From positions 5,454,001 to 5,518,000 of the forward strand of contig NZ_SHKL01000001.1 in assembly GCF_004217185.1 (NCBI RefSeq): a DNA stretch of 64,000 nt. Reading direction: 5' to 3'. How positions within the stretch are numbered: position 1 is the first letter of the stretch; every line of letters starts with the position of its first letter. Shown here in pieces: positions 54,329 through 61,898 of the stretch. This stretch comes from Pseudonocardia sediminis (GTDB lineage Bacteria; Actinomycetota; Actinomycetes; Mycobacteriales; Pseudonocardiaceae). A model generated the notes under the pieces. It did not search any database and was not told the DNA's origin. It saw only the letters and a program-made list of their open reading frames with translations. A program made the position numbers and the translations under genes.

Positions 54329-55816
54329 ATGCGATCCATCAGACGACGCGTTCTGGCTGCAGTGGCCGTGGTGGCGACGACGGCGGCCCTCGCGGCGTGC
54401 GCGAACGAGCCGGCCGGTCCCGGCCTGGCGTCCTCGTCGTCGAACACCGGGGCGTCCGGTGGATCCGGCGGGCAGTCCGCCGCCGCGGCCGACCCGACGT
54501 TGCCCCGGCGTCTCGCCGACGCGGTGAGCGGGGACGACGCCGTCACCCACCTGCAGGCCCTGGAGCGGATCGCCGACGAGAACGACGGCAACCGCGCCGT
54601 CGGCACCCCCGGCTACGACGCGAGCGTCGAGTACGTCGCCGGGGCGCTGCGCCAGGCCGGCTACGAGGTGCAGACCCCGTCCTTCGACGTCCGCACGTTC
54701 TCCGTGCAGGACCAGCGCCTGACCGTCGGCGGCACCGCGGTCGAGTCCTCGGTGCTCGGCTTCTCCCCGGCCACCGCGCCGGGCGGTCTCACCGCACCGC
54801 TGTTCGTCGTGCCCCAGGACGCGACGTCGGGCTGCGAGACCGCCGACTTCGCCGGGATGCCCCGCGGCGCGATCGCGGTGGTCCTGCGCGGCACCTGCCC
54901 GTTCGGGCAGAAGTCCCAGCTCGCCGGGCAGGCCGGCGCGGCGGGCGTCGTGGTGGTCAACACCGACGACACACCGCTCTCGGCCACCCTCGGCGACACC
55001 CAGGGGGTCGTCCCGAGTACGTCGGTCACCAGGAGCGCCGGGCAGACCCTGGTCGGGCGCAACGGGGCCCAGGCGACCCTGCTGCTCGCGACCACCCTGC
55101 AGCAGCAGACCAGCCGCAACGTGGTCGCACAGACGACGACCGGCGACCCGAACCGCGTGGTGATGGCCGGGGCGCACCTGGACTCGGTGCCCGAGGGCGC
55201 CGGGATCAACGACAACGGCAGCGGCAGTGCGGCCCTGCTGGAGATCGCGCAGAAGCTGGGCGCCGCGCCGCCGGCCGGGCAGAGCGTGCGCTTCGCCTGG
55301 TGGGGCGCCGAGGAGATCGGGCTGGTCGGGTCCACCAAGTACGTCGAGTCGCTCTCCGACGCCGACAAGAAGAAGATCGCGACGTACCTGAACTTCGACA
55401 TGGTCGGCTCGCCGAACGCCGGCTACCTCGCCTACGACGGCGACAACTCCGACGACGAGGGCGCGGGCCCCGGACCGGCCGGATCCGACGTGGTGGAGAA
55501 GGTGCTGGTCGACGGTCTCGGCTCGGTCGGGGTGCGGGCCGAGGGCACCGACTTCGACGGGCGCTCGGACTACGGCCCGTTCATCGAGGCCGGCATCCCC
55601 GCCGGTGGTCTGTTCACCGGCGCCGAGGAGCGCAAGACCCCCGAGCAGGCCCAGGCCTGGGGCGGACAGGCCGGGCAGCCCTACGACCCGTGCTACCACA
55701 CCGAGTGCGATCGCCTGACCAACGTCGACCGCACCGCCTTCGACCGCAACATCGACGCGATGGCCCTCGGGATCGGGCGCTTCGCCGTGTCGCTGGACGG
55801 GATCCCGGCGCGGTAG
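54329..55816 (+). CDS. secreted M28 family zinc aminopeptidase, lipoprotein
   Basis: A 495-residue exported peptidase (LpqL-like). Signal peptide with lipobox AALAAC, a Ser/Gly-rich tether, a PA (protease-associated) insert (~150-260: CPFGQKSQLAGQAGAAGVVVVN), then the M28 catalytic domain: zinc ligands in GAHLDSVPEG, GINDNGSGSAALLE and WGAEEIGLVG (with the catalytic Glu pair), NFDMVGSPN, and a late His in PCYHTECD. It releases N-terminal amino acids outside the cell. ATG 54329. It lies between the two SOS units but has no LexA box of its own in sight. Confidence 0.92.
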   Translation: MRSIRRRVLAAVAVVATTAALAACANEPAGPGLASSSSNTGASGGSGGQSAAAADPTLPRRLADAVSGDDAVTHLQALERIADENDGNRAVGTPGYDASVEYVAGALRQAGYEVQTPSFDVRTFSVQDQRLTVGGTAVESSVLGFSPATAPGGLTAPLFVVPQDATSGCETADFAGMPRGAIAVVLRGTCPFGQKSQLAGQAGAAGVVVVNTDDTPLSATLGDTQGVVPSTSVTRSAGQTLVGRNGAQATLLLATTLQQQTSRNVVAQTTTGDPNRVVMAGAHLDSVPEGAGINDNGSGSAALLEIAQKLGAAPPAGQSVRFAWWGAEEIGLVGSTKYVESLSDADKKKIATYLNFDMVGSPNAGYLAYDGDNSDDEGAGPGPAGSDVVEKVLVDGLGSVGVRAEGTDFDGRSDYGPFIEAGIPAGGLFTGAEERKTPEQAQAWGGQAGQPYDPCYHTECDRLTNVDRTAFDRNIDAMALGIGRFAVSLDGIPAR

Positions 55817-55930
55817 ACGCCGGCCGCCTCCGCCGGATCGAGGAGGACCCGTGCCGCGCCCGCCGTCGTGTAGCGGGTGGCACGGACGACCCGTGGATCC
55901 CCTTTGCCCTGGCAGCCCCGATCCGTCCGG

Positions 55931-56009
55931 CCCGTCGCCCCGTCGCCCCGTCGCCCGTCGCCCGTCGCCCGTCGCCCGTCGCCCGTCGCCCGTCGCCCGT
56001 CGCCCGTCG
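55931..56009. repeat. heptamer tandem repeat (CCCGTCG)n
   Basis: Eleven copies of CCCGTCG, the last nine (from 55947) in perfect 7-base register and the first two spaced by one extra C. It lies in the convergent gap after the M28 gene and ends in the hairpin array. Such a tract is prone to length change by slippage. Confidence 0.85.
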
Positions 56010-56126
56010 AGAGTCACGAAGTGGACGACCACCCGACCAGAACGTGACGCTCGACCGGTCGCGGGGAACGACGACGGATCGAGCGTCACGAAGCGGCGGT
56101 GCTGATCGCCGGAACGTGACGCTCGA
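56007..56126. repeat. array of two 72-bp units, each a hairpin
   Basis: The 12-base word TCGAGCGTCACG and its complement alternate with starts exactly 36 bases apart: 56007 (one mismatch), 56043 (complement), 56079, 56115 (complement). Each adjacent pair makes a 12-bp stem, so two hairpins stand in tandem with a 72-bp period; the second has an extra inner CGGCG/CGCCG stem. It directly follows the imuB 3' end on that strand and probably ends both convergent transcripts. Confidence 0.75.
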
Positions 56127-56142
56127 CGGCCGGCCACGCCCC

Positions 56143-58056
56143 TCAGTCGTAGACGCCCGTGACCCACCACCCCCGGCCGCGGTGGACGAGCAGCAAGGCG
56201 GCGCCGTCGGCGAGCACGACCTGGATGCGCACGACGATCTCCGGGGCGGGCGCACTCCCGGCGCCCCACCACCGCTGACGGACCGGCCAGGGCCCCGCCC
56301 AGCTCCGGACCTCCCGGGGCGGCCGTCCGCTGTCGACGAGCCGGGCCGGGGTCGATCCGAGCAGGTCGGGGGCGGCCGGGTGCACCGGCTCGCCGTCGAC
56401 GTCGAGGAGCTGCACCGGGATCGGTTCCGGGGGCACCGTCGCCGGCGACGGGGTGGGGAGGCGGCCGGGCCACGACGGCGGCGGGTCGCGGGGCGGGCGG
56501 CTGCGGACCGGTGAGGTCGTGCGCGCCCGTCCCGAGGACGGGCCGGGCGGTCGCGCATCGGGCGGGCCCGCGGCGGTCGGTGCCGTAGCGGTCGGTGTCG
56601 CGGCGATCGGTGTCGTAGCGGTCGGTGTCGCGGCGATCGGTGTCGTAGCGGTCGGTGTCGCGGCGAGCGATGTCGCGGCGAGCGGTGTCGCGGCGGGTGG
56701 CGTCGCGGCGGGTGGCGTCGCGGCGGGTGGCGTCGCGGCGGGCGCCGGTCCTGGATCCACCGGAGCGGGCCGGGACAGGAGCGGGACCGGTTCCGGGACG
56801 GCCTCCGGGACCGCCACGGGGACGACCGCCGGGAGCTCCTCCGCCGGGTCCGGGGCGCGTTCCTCCCCCCAGGGCACGAGACGCACGCGTTCGCCCGGGT
56901 CCCGCCCGCCGGTGAGCACCGGGGTGAGCACGGCCTGCGGGCCGAGCAGGGCCTGCGCCCGGACCAGAGCGCGCCCGGCCCGTTCGTCGGCCTCCCCGAC
57001 GTCACCCCACAGACCGCGCTGCAGCGCACCGGCGGTCACCGTGTCCTCCGGGGTCAGCCGCAGCGCGACCAGTGCGCCGGACCCGCCCCGGGCCAGCCAG
57101 GAGTCCAGCTGCCAGCGCACCCGGTCGACCGTGCCGGCGGGCGTCAACGGCTCCGCGCAGCGCCAGACCCGCAGCAGCTCCTCCCCCGACCCGGTGCGGG
57201 CGTGCACGCCGAGGCGGGTGCAGGCCAGACCGTGCCCGGCCAGCGTGCGGTGCAGCTCCATGGCCAGCCCGCGGGCGGCGAACGCGGCGGCGTCCACCCG
57301 GTCCACCGGCGGGTCCAGCTCCAGCTCGGCGGCCAGCTCCTCCGGCGGGACCCGGCGCACCGGCGGGCGGGGGTCGAGCCCGCGGGCCAGGCGGTGCGCG
57401 GCCACCGCGTCCGCTCCGAACCGGGACGCGACGTCCGCGGCCGGCAGCGAGGCGAACGCCCCGAGCGAGCGCAGCCCGAGCCGTCGCAGGAGGTCGACCA
57501 GCTCGGAGCGGTCGACGTCGGGGTCCCGGTCCAGCTCGGCCACCTCCAGCGGGGCCAGGAACTCCGGCGTGCACCCCGGCTCGACGCCCCGGCCGCGGCG
57601 GGCGGCGAGCACCGCGGCGAACGTCCCGTCGGCGAACCCGACCTGGCACTCGGCCCGGGTGTGCAGTGCGACCTGGTCGATCAGCCGCTCCGCCGCGGGC
57701 CGCTCCCCGCCGAACCAGCCGACCGGGCCGCGCGCGGGCAGCACGAGCAGACCGGGGCGGATCACCTCCACGCCGGGGGCGAGCTCCTCCACCGCGACCA
57801 CCACCGGTTCGAACGCCCGCGCGTCGCGGTCCGGGTCGGGGGCCAGCACGGCCAGGTCCGGGCAGCGGGCCTGGGCCTCGCGCCGGCGCAGCCCCCGCCG
57901 GACACCGGCCCGGCGCGCCGTGGCCGAGCAGGCCAGCACCCGGTTCGCGTGGAACACCGCGGCCGGACGGTGCGCCGGGACACCCGCGGCGCGGGCGGCC
58001 GCGGTGACCGGCCAGTCCGGCGACCACACCGCCAGAACCCGGTCCTCGCCGCTCAT
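56143..58056 (-). CDS. imuB: ImuB, catalytically inactive Y-family polymerase homologue
   Basis: Hub of the SOS mutasome that links DnaE2 and ImuA' to the sliding clamp. 637 residues; the Y-family fold is seen from RVLAVWSPDWPVTAAARAAG, but the first catalytic acidic pair is missing, as is normal for ImuB. Little finger and family motifs (ELVDLLRRLGLRSLGAFASLP, FGADAVAAHRLARGLDP) follow. Residues ~437-491 are an expanded low-complexity linker of eleven Ala/Thr/Pro pentapeptides, so it exceeds the usual length by ~100; a conserved C-terminal domain ends in VHRGRGWWVTGVYD. ATG 58056 overlaps imuA' (ATGA). Confidence 0.93.
   Translation of the reverse strand: MSGEDRVLAVWSPDWPVTAAARAAGVPAHRPAAVFHANRVLACSATARRAGVRRGLRRREAQARCPDLAVLAPDPDRDARAFEPVVVAVEELAPGVEVIRPGLLVLPARGPVGWFGGERPAAERLIDQVALHTRAECQVGFADGTFAAVLAARRGRGVEPGCTPEFLAPLEVAELDRDPDVDRSELVDLLRRLGLRSLGAFASLPAADVASRFGADAVAAHRLARGLDPRPPVRRVPPEELAAELELDPPVDRVDAAAFAARGLAMELHRTLAGHGLACTRLGVHARTGSGEELLRVWRCAEPLTPAGTVDRVRWQLDSWLARGGSGALVALRLTPEDTVTAGALQRGLWGDVGEADERAGRALVRAQALLGPQAVLTPVLTGGRDPGERVRLVPWGEERAPDPAEELPAVVPVAVPEAVPEPVPLLSRPAPVDPGPAPAATPPAATPPAATPPAATPLAATSLAATPTATTPIAATPTATTPIAATPTATAPTAAGPPDARPPGPSSGRARTTSPVRSRPPRDPPPSWPGRLPTPSPATVPPEPIPVQLLDVDGEPVHPAAPDLLGSTPARLVDSGRPPREVRSWAGPWPVRQRWWGAGSAPAPEIVVRIQVVLADGAALLLVHRGRGWWVTGVYD
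56581..56745. repeat. in-frame tandem repeat inside imuB (15- and 30-bp units)
   Basis: Three 30-bp units (56581-56670) followed by five 15-bp units (56671-56745), together eleven 15-base modules, each encoding five residues of the ATPxA type. The most identical copies are 56701-56715 and 56716-56730. Length variation would leave the reading frame intact. Confidence 0.85.
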
Positions 58057-58937
58057 CCGGCCACCGCCGCGACGACCCGCGTCGACGGCACGGTGCCCCG
58101 GCCGGCCCGCTGCGGGGCGACGGCGACCCGCCCGTCCGGACCCGGCAGCAGCAGCTCGGCGCTGCGGCCCGCGGCCCCGGTCCCCCGGCCGTGCGCGCGG
58201 ACCTCGACCCGGCGAGACCGTAGACGCCCGGCCCCGGCGTCGGCGCCCTCCCAGTGCACCGTCGCGCAGTGCAACCGCACGTCGGCGCCCGGCCAGGACC
58301 CGAGCGCGAGCAGCACCGCGCCGCGTTGCCGGGCCCGCGCGGCCAGCCGCTGCCGGTCCGCGGCCCGGATCCCGGCCCGCTCCGGACCGGACATCACCAC
58401 CAGGTCCAGGCCGTCGAGCAGCGCGGCGGCGACCGCGACCAGGTCCGGCCCCGGCTCCGGCACCAGCGCGAGCCGGTCCAGCCGGACCCCGGCCTCGGCC
58501 GCGGCCACCGCGCCCAGCCCCGGACGTCCGATCACCCCGGCCCAGGTGCCGTCCTGCGACGCCGCCGCGAGCAGCGCGAACAGCAACGACCCGGCCCCCG
58601 GCCCGGTCGCGACCGACACCGTCGACCCCCGGCGCAACCCGCCCCCGGGCAGCAGCGGAGCCAGCGGCCCGGGCACCGGCAGCAGCCGACCGTCCTCCCC
58701 CGGCACCGGCGCCTCGTGCGGACGCTCGCTGCGGGTCTCCATCCGGCGCAGCAACCCACGGGCCAGCTCCAGCCGACCGCCCCGGTCGCACGCCCGTGCC
58801 GCCGGGTCGCGGGAGGGCCCCCGCCCGTCCCGCGACCCGGCTCCGGGATCCGGAGACGCGGCCACGGGCTCCCCAGCCGTCGCCGCGTCCTCCTCGACGT
58901 CGACAGGCCCCCTGGACCCGACCGCCGCATCGATCAC
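58053..58937 (-). CDS. imuA': ImuA', RecA-like mutasome accessory protein
   Basis: A 294-residue SOS protein of the SulA/RecA-like ImuA' class that binds ImuB. The fold core runs from ~100 (STVSVATGPGAGSLLFALLAAAS), where the P-loop-like GPGAGS lacks the Walker Lys, through WAGVIGRPGLGAVAAAEAGV and LVVMSGPERAGI. The N-terminal ~60 residues are charged and unstructured. GTG 58937 has GGGGAGG at good spacing. Transcribed from a well-formed promoter overlapping a perfect LexA box 56 bases upstream, with imuB coupled downstream. Confidence 0.9.
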   Translation of the reverse strand: MIDAAVGSRGPVDVEEDAATAGEPVAASPDPGAGSRDGRGPSRDPAARACDRGGRLELARGLLRRMETRSERPHEAPVPGEDGRLLPVPGPLAPLLPGGGLRRGSTVSVATGPGAGSLLFALLAAASQDGTWAGVIGRPGLGAVAAAEAGVRLDRLALVPEPGPDLVAVAAALLDGLDLVVMSGPERAGIRAADRQRLAARARQRGAVLLALGSWPGADVRLHCATVHWEGADAGAGRLRSRRVEVRAHGRGTGAAGRSAELLLPGPDGRVAVAPQRAGRGTVPSTRVVAAVAG

Positions 58938-58992
58938 CGAACGCCTCCCCGCCTCGCCGCCGCCGTCCGGTGCACCGCGGGGAGACGGTGCA

Positions 58993-59008
58993 TCGAACTG
59001 ATGTTCGA
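58993..59008. promoter_or_regulatory. LexA (SOS) box of imuA'-imuB
   Basis: TCGAACTGATGTTCGA is a perfect match to TCGAAC-N4-GTTCGA. It directly follows the -10 hexamer of the promoter at 59009-59037, so LexA bound here should block initiation. Confidence 0.93.
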
Positions 59009-59037
59009 AGTCTAGGTCAGACCTCGAACGCCCTCAA
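59009..59037 (-). promoter_or_regulatory. promoter of imuA'-imuB
   Basis: Reading the minus strand, TTGAGG (complement of 59032-59037) and TAGACT (complement of 59009-59014) are separated by exactly 17 bases, a good sigma-70-type pair. Confidence 0.7.
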
Positions 59038-59384
59038 GTCCCCGTCCGGGGGATGGGAACACCCTGGCAGGGACCCCCGACAGAAACGTCGACACTGCAC
59101 ACCGGAGCCGTCAGGTGTGGACGAGAGGCACAGCATCGCGCGCTCGACGTCACGACGCGCGCCCGTCTTCGTGACGCGACCGCGGCCGCGAGCGCGCGAC
59201 GAAGGACGGCGCGCATCGGCCGGGATGCGGGCCCGGAGGCCGATCCACCGGCCGACGCGCACCCGGGCCGCCGACGCGCGGTGCGCGGACCGCGCGCGGA
59301 CGGGTGGAGTACGCGACGACTGGTGCGGCGCGCGCCGACCGGTGGGGTGCGCGCCGCCGGCGGGTGGGGAGGAGCGCGGGTGGG
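59038..59384. other. intergenic region imuA' / purH
   Basis: Around 350 bases with no accepted gene. CGTCACGA (59148-59155) and TCGTGACG (59169-59176) form a hairpin using the same GTCACGA word as the array after imuB. A 9-bp GC stem (59325-59333 with 59349-59357) lies 28 bases from the purH end and may be its terminator. The rest is simple GC-rich sequence with repeated GCGCGC and GACGAG words. Confidence 0.45.
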
Positions 59385-60962
59385 CTAGTGGGCGAAGTGG
59401 CGGGTCCCGGTCAGGTACATCGGGACGCCGGCCTTCTCCGCGGCCGCGATCGACAGCTCGTCACGGACCGAGCCGCCCGGCTGCACGACGGCCGCGACGC
59501 CGCCGTCGAGCAGCACCTCCAGACCGTCGGCGAAGGGGAAGAACGCGTCCGAGGCGGCGACCGAGCCGCGGGCCCGGTCCCCGGCGCGGGCGACCGCGAG
59601 CTTGGCCGCGTCCACCCGGTTGACCTGCCCCATCCCGACCCCGACGGCGGCACCGTCGGAGGCCAGCAGGATCGCGTTCGACTTCACCGCGCGGCAGGCC
59701 CGCCACGCGAACGCGAGGTCGGCCAGGACCGCGTCGGACACCGGGCTGCCGGTGACCAGCTTCCAGGCGGCGGGGTCGTCGCCGTCGGCGTCGACCAGGT
59801 CGCGCTGCTGGACCAGCAGACCGCCGGAGATCGGGCGCAGCTCGGTGCCTCCGCGGACGTAGCCGCCGGGGATCCGCAGCACGCGCACGTTCTTCTTGGT
59901 CTGCAGCGCCTCCAGCGCGCCGTCGGCGTAGGACGGGGCGATCACGACCTCGGTGAAGATCTCCGCGACCTGCTGCGCCATCTCGACGCTGACCTCGCGG
60001 TTCACGGCGATGACGCCGCCGAACGCGCTGGTCGGGTCGGTGGCGTGGGCCTTGCGGTGGGCCTCCGCGACGTCCGCTCCGACCGCGATCCCGCACGGGT
60101 TCGCGTGCTTGATCACCGCGACCGTCGGCTGGTCACCGTGGTCGTGCGCGGCGCGCCAGGCGGCGTCGGAGTCGACGTAGTTGTTGTAGGACATCTCCTT
60201 GCCGTGCAGCTGCTCGGCACCGGCCAGGCCCTCGGACCGGGCGCCCAGGTAGAGCGCGGCGGCCTGGTGCGGGTTCTCGCCGTAGCGCAGCGCGCGCTCG
60301 CGGGTCCAGGTGGCGCCGAACCAGGACGGCAGACCGGCCGCGTCGGCGGCCTCCCCGCCGTCGGCCGGGGCGAGGGTCTCGCCCATCCAGGACGCGACCG
60401 AGACGTCGTAGGCGGCGGTGTGCCGGAACGCCTCGGTGGCCAGGCGGCGGCGGTCGTCCAGGACGAACCCGCCCGCGCCGACCTGCTCGAGCACCCACGA
60501 GTACCGCGCCGGGTCGACGACGACGGCCACGCTCTCGTGGTTCTTCGCCGAGGCCCGGACCATCGCCGGCCCGCCGATGTCGATCTGCTCGACGGCCTCG
60601 TCGGAGCTCGCCCCGGACGCGACGGTCTCGGCGAACGGGTAGAGGTTCGACACCAGCAGGTCGAACGGCGCGATGCCCAGCTGCTCGAGCTGGGCGACGT
60701 GCTCGGGCTTGCGGGTGTCGGCCAGCAGCCCGGCGTGCACCCGCGGGTGCAGGGTCTTGACCCGGCCGTCGAAGCACTCGGGGAACCCGGTGACCTCCTC
60801 GACGGCGGTGACCGGCACCCCGGCGTCGGCGATCCGCTGCGCGGTGGAGCCGGTGGACACGATCTCCACCCCGCCCGCGTGCAGCCCGGTGGCCAGGTCC
60901 AGCAGACCGGCCTTGTCGTAGACGCTGATCAGGGCCCGGCGGACCGGCCTGCGCTCACTCAT
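59385..60962 (-). CDS. purH: AICAR transformylase / IMP cyclohydrolase
   Basis: Catalyses the last two steps of IMP synthesis. 525 residues. The MGS-like cyclohydrolase domain fills ~8-150 (ALISVYDKAGLLDLA, STGSTAQRIADAGV, LHPRVHAGLL), and the AICAR formyltransferase domain the remainder, with VIKHANPCGIAV, the DPTSAFGGVIAVN loop and AFFPFADGLEVLL. ATG 60962. purN lies just upstream on the same strand (73-base gap), followed further upstream by the PerM-like gene: a purine operon arrangement also found in mycobacteria. Depends on 10-formyl-THF from FolD. Confidence 0.97.
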   Translation of the reverse strand: MSERRPVRRALISVYDKAGLLDLATGLHAGGVEIVSTGSTAQRIADAGVPVTAVEEVTGFPECFDGRVKTLHPRVHAGLLADTRKPEHVAQLEQLGIAPFDLLVSNLYPFAETVASGASSDEAVEQIDIGGPAMVRASAKNHESVAVVVDPARYSWVLEQVGAGGFVLDDRRRLATEAFRHTAAYDVSVASWMGETLAPADGGEAADAAGLPSWFGATWTRERALRYGENPHQAAALYLGARSEGLAGAEQLHGKEMSYNNYVDSDAAWRAAHDHGDQPTVAVIKHANPCGIAVGADVAEAHRKAHATDPTSAFGGVIAVNREVSVEMAQQVAEIFTEVVIAPSYADGALEALQTKKNVRVLRIPGGYVRGGTELRPISGGLLVQQRDLVDADGDDPAAWKLVTGSPVSDAVLADLAFAWRACRAVKSNAILLASDGAAVGVGMGQVNRVDAAKLAVARAGDRARGSVAASDAFFPFADGLEVLLDGGVAAVVQPGGSVRDELSIAAAEKAGVPMYLTGTRHFAH

Positions 60963-61035
60963 GACTCACCTCGTGGTTCGTGCCTACTCCGGCGCGCCGC
61001 CCGGGGTCCGGGCAGGTCCGTGCGACCCCTGCGGG

Positions 61036-61647
61036 TCAGGTCTGTGGTTGTCGCGACGTGCCCGGGGCGGCGTCCGCGCGGGCGATGCCCCGGACCACCT
61101 CCACCAGCAGCCGCCGCTCCTCGGTCTTGATCCGCTCGTGCAGGGTGGTCTCGGTGTCGCCGGGCCGGACGGGCACCTCGGTCCGTCCCAGCACCGGCCC
61201 GGTGTCCAGGCCGGCGTCGACCCGGTGCACCGTCGCGCCGGTCACCGCCACCCCCGCGGCCAGCGCGTCGCGCACGGCGTGCGCGCCGGGGAAGTCCGGG
61301 AGCAACGACGGGTGCGTGTTCAGCATCGGGCATCCGATGCCGTCGAGGAACTCCGGTGAGACGACCTTCATGAACCCCGCCCCGACGACGACGTCCGGGG
61401 CGTGGGAACGCACGCGGTCGAGCAGCGCCCGGTCCCAGGAGGCCCGGTCCGGGTGCCCGGCGAGCCGCTCGACGAACGTCGGCAGACCGGCGCGGTGGGC
61501 GCGCTCGACCCCCTCGGTCCCGGGCCGGTCCGCCCCGACCGCGACGACGGCCGCCGGGTACCCGGGCTCGGAGGCGGCGTCCAGCAGCGCCTGCAGCAGG
61601 GTGCCCGTCCCGGACACGAGGACGACGAGCCGGTGCGGTGCGGGCAA
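61036..61647 (-). CDS. purN: phosphoribosylglycinamide formyltransferase
   Basis: Transfers a formyl group from 10-formyl-THF to GAR. From TTG 61647 the protein has 203 residues: HRLVVLVSGTGTLLQALL (phosphate loop), VVVGAGFMKVVSPEFL, the catalytic MLNTHPSLLPDFPG (Asn, His), and DTGPVLG with the catalytic Asp. TTG 61647 was chosen as it follows GAGGAG by six bases; the frame is open to a GTG near 61794 but that part resembles no PurN. An unusual start codon for such a basic enzyme, so translation may be modest. Upstream of purH on the same strand. Confidence 0.93.
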   Translation of the reverse strand: MPAPHRLVVLVSGTGTLLQALLDAASEPGYPAAVVAVGADRPGTEGVERAHRAGLPTFVERLAGHPDRASWDRALLDRVRSHAPDVVVGAGFMKVVSPEFLDGIGCPMLNTHPSLLPDFPGAHAVRDALAAGVAVTGATVHRVDAGLDTGPVLGRTEVPVRPGDTETTLHERIKTEERRLLVEVVRGIARADAAPGTSRQPQT

Positions 61648-61898
61648 CCACGGCTCCTCGAGGCAGATCGCGGGGCGGCGGACGGGACGCCGACACCCCT
61701 CGGACCGGCGGTCGGCCGCACGGTGGGGAGCGCGGCCGAGGGCACCGGTGGGCCCGGTGGGACCCCCACCAGGGTAGGCCGGGACGTGGCTCACACGCCC
61801 GCCGCCCGTCCGACCTGCACCGATCGGCCCGCGAGCGACGCACGGTCGCTCCCGAACGCACCGGACGACGCGATGGTGCGTCACCCGGCGGGCGGAGG
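61648..61898. other. intergenic region PerM-like gene / purN
   Basis: 251 bases on the same transcriptional strand. No strong hairpin or repeat was seen, and the purN frame is open through part of it, so a longer PurN N-terminus cannot be fully excluded. A purN promoter may lie here. Confidence 0.35.

Noticed and set aside
55931..56126. CRISPR array
   Set aside because: Repeats are 7 bases and then a palindromic 36/72-base phased unit without unique spacers, and no cas genes are present.
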